Source: Shimazuella alba
Lineage (GTDB): Bacteria; Bacillota; Bacilli; Thermoactinomycetales; Thermoactinomycetaceae
DNA length: 64,000 nucleotides
NCBI RefSeq assembly: GCF_009831235.1
Contig: NZ_WUUL01000001.1
Coordinates: forward strand, 1 to 64,000
Direction of reading: 5' to 3'
Under the pieces are notes generated by a model. It saw only the letters and a list, made by a program, of their open reading frames with translations, had not been told where the DNA came from and did not search any database. Each line of letters begins with the position of its first letter. Positions within the stretch are counted from its first letter, which is position 1. Positions 9,160 through 17,017 of this stretch are shown piece by piece. The position numbers and the translations under genes were made by a program.

Positions 9160-9180
9160 AAATGATTAGAAAATAAAAAA

Positions 9181-9220
9181 AACGAGTAGGGGAGATAACG
9201 ATCCCTACTCGTTTCTTTTT
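9181..9220 (+). terminator. Terminator of the secreted-protein gene
   Basis: AACGAGTAGGG at 9181-9191 pairs with CCCTACTCGTT at 9203-9213, followed by a T-rich tail to 9220. Confidence 0.85.
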
Positions 9221-9612
9221 ATGCTAAGCAATGGGAGTGAAAATCTATTACCTCTTCATTGCGAGTAGGAGTGAAGGAGTTTTACCAACTTTTTTTTTGA
9301 TTAATTATTTTTTTGGATTGTCCAATTTTAAGGAGATTTTGACTTAAAAACTTAGAAGAATCAGATTCAGGACACCCTGTTTAAACCACAAGATATGATG
9401 ATAAAAATAGTAGGAAATTAGAATAATATACCAAATTTTTATACCTCTTGGGATTTTTGCGTGCCGAAAGTTTAAACTGGAATGAATTCAAAATCTTTTA
9501 TCCGATGAGTTATAAATTTTTAATTAAAAATGAGATGAAACCTGATAATATAAGTAATAAGAGAAGATTTTACTTCTTACACAACAGTGATACTGAAGAG
9601 AAAGAGACAACC
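9221..9612. other. AT-rich upstream region of the repeat protein
   Basis: The frame of the next gene is open back to 9448, but 9448-9612 has host-like AT-rich composition and no conserved content. Base composition switches abruptly at about 9610. I see no clear promoter and no strong RBS before ATG 9613. Confidence 0.4.
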
Positions 9613-10932
9613 ATGACTCAGATTTTGAATACCAGCGGTTCAAACTCAAAAGATTACTTCGACCTTCTGTCCGCCAAGATTGGTGGATCGAACACAGGGA
9701 TGCTTCTCCGTGTACGAGATGGTGTCGAGATCCGAGGATACAACAAGAAGAAGATCACGACGCAGAAGATCACCATCGGCAGCTACAACGAAGGCGATCT
9801 AGAAGCAGTCGAGGTTGGGATCCGAGGTTACAACAAGGGTTCGATCAAGAAGGCCAAGTTCATCACCATCGGTAGCCACAACGAAGGTGATCTGGAAGCG
9901 ATTGAATTCGTCGAGATCCGAGGATACAACAAGAAGAAGATCACGACGCAGAAGATCACCATCGGCAGCTACAACGAAGGCGATCTAGAAGCAGTCGAGG
10001 TTGGGATCCGAGGTCACAACAAGGGTTCGATCAAGAAGGCCAAGTTCATCACCATCGGTAGCCACAACGAAGGTGATCTGGAAGCGATTGAATCCGTCGA
10101 GATCCGAGGATACAACAAGAAGAAGATCACGACGCAGAAGATCACCATCGGCAGCTACAACGAAGGCAATCTAGAAGCAGTCGAGGTTGGGATCCGAGGT
10201 TACAACAAGGGTTCGATCAAGAAGGCCAAGATCATCACTATCGGCAGCTACAACGAAGGTGATCTGGAAGCGACCGAGTCCGTCGAGATCCGAGGATACA
10301 ACAAGAAGAAAATCACGACGCAGAAGATCACTATCGGCAGCTACAACGAAGGTGATCTGGAAGCGACCGAGTCCGTCGAGATCCGAGGATACAACAAGAA
10401 GAAGATCACGACGCAGAAGATCACCATCGGCAGCTACAACGAAGGCGATCTGGAAGCAGTCGAGGTTGGGATCCGAGGTTACAACAAGGGTTCGATCAAG
10501 AAGGCCAAGATCGTCATCATTGGCAGCTACAACGCCGCGCTTGTGAAGGCTGAACAGCAGGTATTCCTCTCTGCGAATATCCGTGGCGGAGATGTTTACG
10601 CCAACGAGATTACGTATGCGGGATTCAAGATCAATGCTGGTATCATTAACGCGATGTCTCGTGGAGATGTGATCACGCATGAGTACGAAGTCGGGATGGT
10701 GAATGGACGTCGTTTGATCGAAACGCTCACCCTGACTTGTATCTCCGAGAAGGAGAAGTGGGAGATCAATGCTCAGGACGTTGTCAATGAGCTGACGATT
10801 TTCTCTGGTGGCCGTCTTTCGAAGGAAGCAATGCTTCGGTTGCGGTATCAGTCAGGAGAGCTAAGGTCCATTACTTATACGAATGCTGTCCATTCTCCTC
10901 GTCGCTCACGTCGGTTTTGGCCGTTCGGGTGA
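9613..10932 (+). CDS. Repeat protein, probable beta-solenoid (bactofilin-like)
   Basis: A 439-residue protein from ATG 9613. After about 37 residues come nine tandem 31-residue repeats (about residues 38-316), each made of two half-turns such as IRGYNKGSIKKAK and ITIGSYNEGDLEAVE. The spacing of hydrophobic residues and the recurrent (Y/H)N-(K/E)-G-x-(I/L) turns fit a right-handed beta-helix, reminiscent of bactofilins or pentapeptide-like solenoids. The remaining about 123 residues are non-repetitive and end in a basic, aromatic tail (RRSRRFWPFG). There is no signal peptide. Codons are much richer in G and C than neighbouring genes, indicating recent transfer. The function is unknown; a cytosolic filament or scaffold is inference. 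The ORF could start upstream at 9448, but the composition break argues against it. Confidence 0.65.
   Translation: MTQILNTSGSNSKDYFDLLSAKIGGSNTGMLLRVRDGVEIRGYNKKKITTQKITIGSYNEGDLEAVEVGIRGYNKGSIKKAKFITIGSHNEGDLEAIEFVEIRGYNKKKITTQKITIGSYNEGDLEAVEVGIRGHNKGSIKKAKFITIGSHNEGDLEAIESVEIRGYNKKKITTQKITIGSYNEGNLEAVEVGIRGYNKGSIKKAKIITIGSYNEGDLEATESVEIRGYNKKKITTQKITIGSYNEGDLEATESVEIRGYNKKKITTQKITIGSYNEGDLEAVEVGIRGYNKGSIKKAKIVIIGSYNAALVKAEQQVFLSANIRGGDVYANEITYAGFKINAGIINAMSRGDVITHEYEVGMVNGRRLIETLTLTCISEKEKWEINAQDVVNELTIFSGGRLSKEAMLRLRYQSGELRSITYTNAVHSPRRSRRFWPFG
9724..10560 (+). repeat. Nine 93-bp coding repeats in A/B pattern
   Basis: Units start at 9724, 9817, 9910, 10003, 10096, 10189, 10282, 10375 and 10468. 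Two unit types alternate: A (V-E-I-R-G-Y-N-K-K-K) and B (G-I-R-G-Y-N-K-G-S), in the order A B A B A B A A B. Pairs repeat at exactly 186 bp and are nearly identical at the DNA level, so they arose by recent unequal exchange. Confidence 0.95.
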
Positions 10933-10954
10933 CAGAGTAATTTGAGGGCACTGT

Positions 10955-10995
10955 TGTGGTGGGCTTTCTCGCATCTAGCGAGAAAGCCCCACATA
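10955..10995 (+). terminator. Strong terminator after the repeat protein
   Basis: GGGCTTTCTCGC pairs with GCGAGAAAGCCC across a 5-base loop, extended by flanking TG/CA pairs. The tail is weakly T-rich (ATAATTTAAAT). Confidence 0.7.
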
Positions 10996-11099
10996 ATTTA
11001 AATGAAAATGATGAATTAAATTACTTACTCTACTTGAGCAAAAATAGATACAAATAATCCCAGCGAAGATATACACCTCAGACAAGGGCACAAGTCTTG

Positions 11100-11318
11100 C
11101 TACGTCACTTTAGCTAAAACACGCTGCATGGCAGCTTCTGATTCGAACAGGGTATCCAGAATAAGTTGTATGCCATCTTCATTTTCATCATAAATTCTTG
11201 TAACCTTTGTTTCGATTATTCCGGGAAATTGATGTATTTCTTGAAAAATGCTATCGTAAAAAGCTTGGAAACTATCTGGATCTTCAATATTGCGATAAAA
11301 TGTGGTTGTTTTAATCAT
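11100..11318 (-). CDS. EthD-like small protein, truncated copy (type A)
   Basis: A 72-residue protein starting MIKTTTFYRN, with AAGGATG as RBS before the ATG at 11318. It is clearly a paralogue of the 114-residue protein at 11992-12336 (shared FRNI..D..SFQ.FY..IF..IHQ.PGI.ET...R, then GIQLI.DT..ESEAAMQ.VL) but stops where its sister continues for another 40 residues, so the C-terminal strand and helix of the ferredoxin-like fold are lost. It may be a decaying duplicate. Last gene of a four-gene minus-strand cluster. Confidence 0.6.
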   Translation of the reverse strand: MIKTTTFYRNIEDPDSFQAFYDSIFQEIHQFPGIIETKVTRIYDENEDGIQLILDTLFESEAAMQRVLAKVT

Positions 11319-11402
11319 TAAAAACATCCTTCTCGAAAAATAGTTAGGTTTTTAACAGAAAAATGATGAGTTGTACAATATAAAGGTATTACTTTTATGT
11401 TT

Positions 11403-11771
11403 TTACTCATTATCCCATCGAGGAGCATAAAGAAACTTTTGCCTGCTATTCGTATAAGTATTTTGCCGACCGAGAAGGCTAGTTACTTCCCCTGGTGCTT
11501 CATTTTTCATAATGGTCATTAGTTCTTGACATTCAAAAGTGTGGGCAACTTCATTCATGGTTTGCTCAGATTCAAAATATAATTCAATAATAAACTGAAC
11601 TCCACGGATGGATGGTATTACATCTTCCCGTATTTGTTGAAGAATATTGGTAATATTGATTCCGATAATACCTGTTATGTTTTTCACTCTAGGCAAAATT
11701 TCATGAAGATAAAATTGCTTAAAAGCATCGCTATTTTCAACATTTTTATAAATGATAACAGATTTAATCAT
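11403..11771 (-). CDS. EthD-like small protein (type B)
   Basis: A 122-residue protein starting MIKSVIIYKN, with the RBS AAGAAAGGAA upstream. Predicted strand-helix-strand pattern and the PGI/TGI...GI.I turn followed by an amphipathic helix fit the dimeric alpha/beta-barrel (EthD, ferredoxin-like) fold. It ends in a loop (LLGRQNTYTNSRQKFLYAPRW) also present in the paralogue at 12415. It pairs with a type A gene immediately downstream. EthD-fold proteins include monooxygenase partners and polyketide cyclases; the actual role is unknown. Confidence 0.65.
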   Translation of the reverse strand: MIKSVIIYKNVENSDAFKQFYLHEILPRVKNITGIIGINITNILQQIREDVIPSIRGVQFIIELYFESEQTMNEVAHTFECQELMTIMKNEAPGEVTSLLGRQNTYTNSRQKFLYAPRWDNE

Positions 11772-11991
11772 GCTTCTTGGTTCCTTTCTTTGGTGACAAG
11801 CAAAGTATTTATATGGTACTTAAAGTAAACTCGATGAATTACAGTCTTCTCCTTTTTTGAGAGTCGGAGAAATTGTAGAAAGATCAAATAAGCTTGGATT
11901 TAAGTTAAATGACTGTATAATCCCTTTGCTGATTGACCGAGCTTGAAATTTTTATATGTATGTATGATCAGAAAAACAAAAGGTTGTCCGA

Positions 11992-12336
11992 TCAGCCCTT
12001 TTTAGCCTCGCTATTTGTTTCTTTCAATTTCTTCCTGAGGTCTATATATTGTTCTTCTCCAATGAAAAAGTAAAATTCTGCAATGTTACTTTGAGCTATT
12101 TGATTCATGAGTGCTTGTGCTTCGGAAGAAACCAATACATTTTGCATAGCTGCCTCTGATTCATAAAAAGTATCAATAATGAGTTGGATTCCAGCAACGT
12201 TTTGCTCATCTACTCTTGTAATATTTGTTTCCACAATGCCAGGTAATTGATGTATTTTTGGGAAAATGTTTTCGTAGAAAGTTTGAAAACTATCTAGGTC
12301 ATTTATATTGCGAAAGATGCTTGTTGTTTTGATCAT
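11992..12336 (-). CDS. EthD-like small protein (type A, full length)
   Basis: A 114-residue protein starting MIKTTSIFRN, with the good RBS AGGGGAAG 8 bp upstream. Same fold class as its neighbours: conserved first strand, helix (DLDSFQTFYENIF), PGIVETNITR strand, second helix after ESEAAMQNVL, and a C-terminal ...NIAEFYFFIGEE strand that the 11100 copy lacks. The charged tail (KKLKETNSEAKKG) is probably disordered. Function unknown. Confidence 0.65.
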   Translation of the reverse strand: MIKTTSIFRNINDLDSFQTFYENIFPKIHQLPGIVETNITRVDEQNVAGIQLIIDTFYESEAAMQNVLVSSEAQALMNQIAQSNIAEFYFFIGEEQYIDLRKKLKETNSEAKKG

Positions 12337-12414
12337 GTAAAACTTCCCCTATCATCTGTTTAAGTGAATTAGAATGACTTTGTTTATCACAACGTCCACG
12401 AACTGGTTGTCACA

Positions 12415-12786
12415 TTACCATCTAGGAAGGAGCAGAAACTTCTGTTTATCATTGTATGTTGTTTGATGACCTAATAAATAAATAATTTCTCTAGGTGATT
12501 TTTCATCGATTAATTTCAGCAATTCTTGGTATTCTGTTGTTTCTACCACTCTACTCAACTCTTGTTTCGATTCGAAATGTAGCTCAATCATAAATTCAAG
12601 CCTATCAATAATTGGTATCAGATCTTGGCCTATCTGCTGAAGATAATTGGTGATTCTTATCCCAATAACACCTGATATATTTTTCACTCGGGGTAAAAAT
12701 TGTGTGAGATAAAACTGTCTAAATACTTCTTTGCTTTTTAAATCCTTAAAAAGAATAAGAGATTTTATCATACCAAAAATATTCAT
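12415..12786 (-). CDS. EthD-like small protein (type B, first gene)
   Basis: 123 residues if started at ATG 12786, or 118 from ATG 12771, which matches the MIKS start of its paralogues better; neither has a strong RBS. It is a close relative of the 11403-11771 protein (FY.....LPRVKNI.G.IGI.ITN.LQQI..D.IP.I, then the same LLG.Q.TY...QKFL..PRW tail). It is first in the B-A-B-A cluster, so the cluster arose by duplication of a two-gene unit. Confidence 0.65.
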   Translation of the reverse strand: MNIFGMIKSLILFKDLKSKEVFRQFYLTQFLPRVKNISGVIGIRITNYLQQIGQDLIPIIDRLEFMIELHFESKQELSRVVETTEYQELLKLIDEKSPREIIYLLGHQTTYNDKQKFLLLPRW

Positions 12787-13185
12787 TTCGCATTAATGAT
12801 AAAATGAGAAGATCGAAAATTTGATAATAGAAGAAGACTTTTGTTTAAATCAAATAATGATAAATACGTATTGAAAGACTATGATTAATAAATTTACCAA
12901 ATATTATATTAAATTTTATACGAGTTTGCATCACATTCCGGGTAAAAATCAGCATTTTTAAGGTTATTCGCTATTTTTTACTGTACTCTGATCACATAAA
13001 TGATAAGCACAGTTAATTGCTAAAGGGATGAAGTGGGTGAGGTCGGCAGAATCTTTTCGAATAAAAAGAGAATAACATCATGAGGGTTAGTTTCATATAC
13101 AGAAACCAATCTTCCTAGGTTCATTAGAAAATTGGTTTCTGTATAAAGAGGTATTCATTTTTTTATAATCAAGCAGAACGATATG
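12787..13185. other. Intergenic region with a bidirectional terminator
   Basis: This should contain the promoter of the EthD-like cluster (AT-rich 12790-12920), but I see no clear consensus. A 15-bp hairpin, TATACAGAAACCAAT at 13096-13110 with its complement at 13131-13145, lies just downstream of the cyclase gene and probably terminates it. Confidence 0.45.
13096..13145 (-). terminator. Terminator of the cyclase-ecsC unit
   Basis: A perfect 15-bp stem with a 20-base loop, about 40 bp past the stop of the minus-strand cyclase gene. T-rich tails are weak on both sides. Confidence 0.6.
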
Positions 13186-13809
13186 TTACTTGTCTGATCG
13201 TAACACAGCTCTCACAGGACTACCATCTCCATTTTCAATGGATAGGGGCAGTGCGATCAATTCATAAATTCCGGCATCTACTTGATCCAATATCACTCTT
13301 TCTAAGATGTGTATGCCATTTTGATGTAAGGCGTGGTGAGCTAGCAACGTATCACTATCAGCAGGATCAACAGAAGGAACATCCACTCCTAGTAGTTTTA
13401 CCCCAATCGTTTGCAAATAGGATGCTATTTCTGGTTCTAAATAGGTAAATCGATCTGGAAAAGTGGATCTATCTTTCCATGAATCGGTTCGGATTAGTAA
13501 TCTTTTTACATGATGTAGCTCAAATGATTGTAAGTCTTCTATGGTAATAGAGGATTTATCTTTGAGATAAATCACTTTACAAGATCCCACATATAAAGAT
13601 AAATCTAGTTCATGTACTTTTTTCCCATTGTCATCAAAATGAAAAGGGGAATCAATATGAGTACCTGTATGTGTACTCAAAGTAAGGGAACCGACATTTG
13701 CACAACTAGAAGGATTAATAGTGGAAGTAAGATGAAATTGGTAGTCATTGTCTCCTGGCCAAACGGTCATGCCGTTGTATAAGGGCTCGCTGATATCATA
13801 GATTTTCAT
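13186..13809 (-). CDS. kynB: Cyclase family protein, kynurenine formamidase-like
   Basis: A 207-residue metal hydrolase of the KynB/cyclase family, with the diagnostic HxGTHxDxPxHF motif (THTGTHIDSPFHF), MTVWPGD near the N-terminus and the LLGVDVPSVDP segment. KynB converts N-formylkynurenine to kynurenine and formate in tryptophan breakdown. The length matches the usual 205-210. I start at ATG 13809 (RBS AGAGGAGAAAG), which overlaps the end of ecsC by 14 bp, so the two are co-transcribed. No kynA or kynU is nearby (the class V enzyme at 4461 is distant and not clearly KynU), so the specific substrate is not certain. Confidence 0.75.
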   Translation of the reverse strand: MKIYDISEPLYNGMTVWPGDNDYQFHLTSTINPSSCANVGSLTLSTHTGTHIDSPFHFDDNGKKVHELDLSLYVGSCKVIYLKDKSSITIEDLQSFELHHVKRLLIRTDSWKDRSTFPDRFTYLEPEIASYLQTIGVKLLGVDVPSVDPADSDTLLAHHALHQNGIHILERVILDQVDAGIYELIALPLSIENGDGSPVRAVLRSDK

Positions 13810-14674
13810 CAGCTTTCTCCTCTGAGGTTGAAGAATCAGCTTCGTCATCTTCCCATTTGTACTCAAATTCCTTCATTTTAGCCAATACACGCCTCTTTCG
13901 ATATAACATTTGACCAGCTTCTGCTACATCTTGGATCGTGTAACGATTGATAACAGCTCCAAATATCATTCCTAAGACTGGTACCATCTGAAATAATTTT
14001 TTCCATCCATAATTATCTCGATAAGCAAAAATAACTTCTCTCCAACCCTGGAGTTTCGAAATAGCTTCTTGTTCTGTGCTCATTTCAGTTAATTCTTTTA
14101 AAATGGCTTGTTTGCCCACAAAGTCGGAGCTGGAGAATTGAAGGCATTTTACGATAAAAATACGCTCTTCTTTTTCTTTTGGATCATATCCATAAGTGAT
14201 TGCCATTTCTTGCAAAATTTTTAATGATGTACCAAGTAGTAATGGTATATCAATTGCTAATGTGAAAATACCGCCGAATCCCGTGGTAGCTCCTTGGACT
14301 GTAGCGAAATTGGTATGATTTGCTTTGTTGTCTTCTGCTACTTTGTTCATTAAAGCGAGTGGAACATGGGCTATTTTATCAATCGTGACTTCATCAGACG
14401 ATTGCATAAGAAGGTGAGGGGCATATTTTTGAAGGACTCTATCTTGGGAGGTCAGATATTGTCCACCCGTTTGGATATAGCTGCCCAATTCATCGAGTGC
14501 AATGCCAATATATTTTTGGATTACATTTGGTGTTATCTTGTCTAAGATTGCAAAAGGGATGCGACCAAGTTTTTCCCAAAACCATAGATCAGACTGATCT
14601 TCTTCCCATTTTTTTATTTCTTCTAAGGCATCTTGCAAAGACTGTTTTGTGTCTGGTTGATAGGTGTTCAGAAT
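13796..14674 (-). CDS. ecsC: EcsC family protein
   Basis: About 280-292 residues of the EcsC family, with the glycine-rich segment TGFGGIFTLAIDIPLLLGTSL, membrane-associated helices and a C-terminal QMVPVLGMIFGAVINRYTIQDVAEAG stretch; the tail is highly acidic. Start choice matters: the first standard codon is TTG 14638 with no RBS, whereas AGGTGAACC precedes an in-frame ATT at 14674 (and CTG at 14671) and gives the extra residues NTYQPDTKQSL. I favour the ATT or CTG start. Function is unknown; the name comes from the third gene of the Bacillus ecs transporter operon, but there is no ecsA or ecsB here. Confidence 0.75.
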   Translation of the reverse strand: MLNTYQPDTKQSLQDALEEIKKWEEDQSDLWFWEKLGRIPFAILDKITPNVIQKYIGIALDELGSYIQTGGQYLTSQDRVLQKYAPHLLMQSSDEVTIDKIAHVPLALMNKVAEDNKANHTNFATVQGATTGFGGIFTLAIDIPLLLGTSLKILQEMAITYGYDPKEKEERIFIVKCLQFSSSDFVGKQAILKELTEMSTEQEAISKLQGWREVIFAYRDNYGWKKLFQMVPVLGMIFGAVINRYTIQDVAEAGQMLYRKRRVLAKMKEFEYKWEDDEADSSTSEEKADENL

Positions 14675-14695
14675 GGTTCACCTCATATGAGATTT

Positions 14696-14836
14696 TTACT
14701 TGATAAGGCGTAGATGGGTTTCTTTTTTCCTATTTCTCTCAATAAATTCAGCTAATGTAATAGGGGTTTTTGCCCATTGCCGCAGTTGTGCTTGGATTTG
14801 CCACGCTTTACCAGTGAGTTTTATGCTTTTGTTCAT
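14696..14836 (-). CDS. mciZ: MciZ-like inhibitor of FtsZ
   Basis: A 46-residue protein starting MNKSIKLTGKAWQIQ, with a good RBS (GGAGGAAAAT) before ATG 14836. The core KLTGKAWQIQAQLRQWAKT followed by an amphipathic TLAEFIER helix matches the pattern of Bacillus MciZ (VGKAWEIRAKLKEYGRT..), the mother-cell inhibitor that caps FtsZ filaments. In Bacillus subtilis mciZ lies next to nudF, and here it is divergent from nudF, which supports the call. It ends 22 bp before the ecsC start. Confidence 0.75.
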   Translation of the reverse strand: MNKSIKLTGKAWQIQAQLRQWAKTPITLAEFIERNRKKETHLRLIK

Positions 14837-14929
14837 TTTTATTTTCCTCCATTGATCGCTTTTCGTCCAGTGTTGCCAGAAAAAAGATATAATAAAAAAT
14901 ATGAAAGGATAGGAGGTTACATAACAATT

Positions 14930-15460
14930 ATGAAAAACTTAGAAGAAAAGACATTGACATCCGAGAAGATATATAAAGGGAAAATAATTGATTTGCAAGT
15001 AGATAAAGTCTCGTTGCCAGATGGAGGAACCTCTTATCGGGAAATTGTGAAACATCCTGGAGCCGTAGCAATTATGGCAATAACTAATGAACAAAAGCTT
15101 GTATTGGTGCGTCAATATCGCAAAGCATTAGAAAAAACAATTTATGAGATTCCAGCAGGGAAATTAGACATCGGTGAAGAACCGAAAATATGTGCAAAAA
15201 GAGAATTGCAAGAAGAGACTGGTTATAGCGCAAATACATGGAAAAAGCTCGTTGGTTTTTATACTTCACCAGGTTTCGCCGATGAATTTATTCATTTGTA
15301 TGAAGCAAGTCAGTTAACACTAGGGGAAACTTCGCCTGATGAGGATGAGTTTGTAGAGCGGGTGGAATTAACATGGGATGAGTGCCTTGACAAAATTTCT
15401 TCAGGAGAAATTTGTGACGCAAAAACAGTGCATGCTATCACATTATGGAAATTAAAGTAG
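14930..15460 (+). CDS. nudF: ADP-ribose pyrophosphatase (NUDIX)
   Basis: A 176-residue NUDIX hydrolase of the ADP-ribose pyrophosphatase subfamily. The NUDIX box is intact (GKLDIGEEPKICAKRELQEETGY), with PGAVAIMAI before it and the downstream SPGFADEFIHLYEA loop typical of ADPRases. It would hydrolyse ADP-ribose to AMP and ribose 5-phosphate. ATG 14930 is preceded by AGGAGGTTAC, so I discard the longer frame from 14777. Position next to mciZ and upstream of spoIIM is as in Bacillus. Confidence 0.93.
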   Translation: MKNLEEKTLTSEKIYKGKIIDLQVDKVSLPDGGTSYREIVKHPGAVAIMAITNEQKLVLVRQYRKALEKTIYEIPAGKLDIGEEPKICAKRELQEETGYSANTWKKLVGFYTSPGFADEFIHLYEASQLTLGETSPDEDEFVERVELTWDECLDKISSGEICDAKTVHAITLWKLK

Positions 15461-15541
15461 ATGTAGAATTGAAAGTTTTGTGAAAAAACATCCTTTATGC
15501 TATAATGGAAGTATTCTGTTTATTGCTTCGAGGTGATGGAA

Positions 15542-16105
15542 GTGAATCACGACACACAGAACAGAAGCATTTCCCTCACAGGAGCACGCTATACACTTAG
15601 ACTATGGGTACTATACGTGTTACCATTTGTTTCAGGGTTAATCATTACCAATTTTTTCGAGTGGTCATATCTGTGGCCAGTACTACTACTTCTAACAACA
15701 TTAGTGGTGATTGCTTTTAATCTAGTGGTAGTGTTAAACGATTGGTATCGCAAACCTATCGCTCGTTATCCCATCATCTTTCAGCTTTACGCTGCTTGTT
15801 TTTTTGGGGTCATGCTTTTTGGTAAGGCGCTAGGTGATAGTTTGCTATACATGTTGCTTGCCTTCGTATTTATTATCAACACACTACTTGGTTATTATTA
15901 TCGGAGGAATATAACGGCGTGTGGGATTGTATCCCGGAGCATATTGGTGTTAAATACGATTTTGCCAATTACATATGCTTTCTTGTACCTTTATTTTCAC
16001 TCTGATGTTTCCATGTTTTTAGAAGCGCCAGGTATGATTAGTTCTATTTGTCTAGGTCTTACGTACTTCTGTGGTGTAATCGTAGAAAGCATATATCGTT
16101 TTTAA
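15542..16105 (+). CDS. Integral membrane protein of unknown function
   Basis: A 187-residue hydrophobic protein with about six predicted transmembrane segments. GTG 15542 follows CGAGGTGATG, giving the start MNHDTQNRS. A basic loop (DWYRKPIARYP) separates helices 2 and 3. It sits between nudF and the SH3-like lipoprotein gene and has its own terminator. I do not recognise a family. Confidence 0.7.
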   Translation: MNHDTQNRSISLTGARYTLRLWVLYVLPFVSGLIITNFFEWSYLWPVLLLLTTLVVIAFNLVVVLNDWYRKPIARYPIIFQLYAACFFGVMLFGKALGDSLLYMLLAFVFIINTLLGYYYRRNITACGIVSRSILVLNTILPITYAFLYLYFHSDVSMFLEAPGMISSICLGLTYFCGVIVESIYRF

Positions 16106-16113
16106 ATGGTTTT

Positions 16114-16146
16114 ACAGGTAACTTTTAGGAAAGTTACCTGTTTTTT
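16114..16146 (+). terminator. Terminator
   Basis: ACAGGTAACTTT at 16114-16125 pairs with AAAGTTACCTGT at 16130-16141, then six T. Confidence 0.9.
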
Positions 16147-16265
16147 GTTAATAAAAAAGTAACAACTTTCCGATTTTACATATTGATTTCTTTCGGTTTT
16201 TTTCAGAAAATATTCTTAACTCTTTTTGATATCTTTTCCGAGTAAATACCGATTTGGAGGCCTAT

Positions 16266-16910
16266 ATGCGTTACCTATATATTTTTCTATTTTCTATTCT
16301 TTTTCTCGTTCCAACAGGCTGCGGTTTGGTTACGTTTCCATCAAAGCAAGTTTCAACTGACAGCAATCCCGCAACACAGCAAAAACAATCCATCGCAAAA
16401 CAACATGGTCCAATGGATGAGAACAAGCAGCCAACACAAGAAAAAACTATATCTAACCGAGTGAATGAACAAATTATCACTGTTGTGAGAGAGGACGAAG
16501 CAGAAAAAGAGATTCCTACAAAAGTGATGACACCTGTAAAAATCATTACCTCTCCAGAAGATCCGAAAGATGGAAATTCGATCGAACCAACTGCGCCTAG
16601 TGAAGACGAAACAAAAGAAAATGAAGAGGCAGAGGCAGATGCGAAGTACGAAGAAGCAAAGAAAAAAGCTGCTGAACTAGTCAATACAAAACAAACAGTA
16701 TCATCTGATCAGGGGAATGTTTACCAGAATCCAAAAGAAGATTCTTCTGTGTTGCTTCAAATAGTAAAAAATCAAAGTATACAGGTGGATAAAACAGAAG
16801 TAGATAAAGAGGATGCTGAGATATGGTGCTATGTAACCGGTAACAATGGTCAGCAAGATTTTACTGGATGGATATCTTATAAGATCATTGAACAAGTAAA
16901 ACAACCATAA
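16266..16910 (+). CDS. Lipoprotein with C-terminal SH3-like domain
   Basis: A 214-residue lipoprotein. A hydrophobic signal ends in the lipobox VPTGC, so the cysteine would be lipidated and the protein anchored outside the membrane. A long, charged, low-complexity linker (about residues 30-145, rich in Glu, Lys, Gln and Thr) leads to a C-terminal bacterial SH3-like domain (NVYQNPKEDSSVLLQI ... WCYVTGN ... GWISYKII), of the kind that binds cell wall. ATG 16266 with GGAGG upstream. It lies immediately before spoIIM, which is not a usual spoIIM neighbour. Confidence 0.8.
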   Translation: MRYLYIFLFSILFLVPTGCGLVTFPSKQVSTDSNPATQQKQSIAKQHGPMDENKQPTQEKTISNRVNEQIITVVREDEAEKEIPTKVMTPVKIITSPEDPKDGNSIEPTAPSEDETKENEEAEADAKYEEAKKKAAELVNTKQTVSSDQGNVYQNPKEDSSVLLQIVKNQSIQVDKTEVDKEDAEIWCYVTGNNGQQDFTGWISYKIIEQVKQP

Positions 16911-17017
16911 GATTCCTGTCAAAAGGGATCTTATTTTCTTTTTTCGATTTATGACACTATCATATCTGTCTTCTTATGTTCATAGAGTAAGAGGAAAAAG
17001 AAAGGCGGAGATGATGG

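Noticed and set aside
9724-10560. CRISPR-like periodic repeats
   Set aside because: Period is 93 or 186 bp with no unique spacers, and the repeat encodes a continuous protein pattern in one frame.
10171-10680. 169-codon minus-strand frame across the repeat gene
   Set aside because: It is a mirror of the repetitive plus-strand gene and has no independent motif or RBS.
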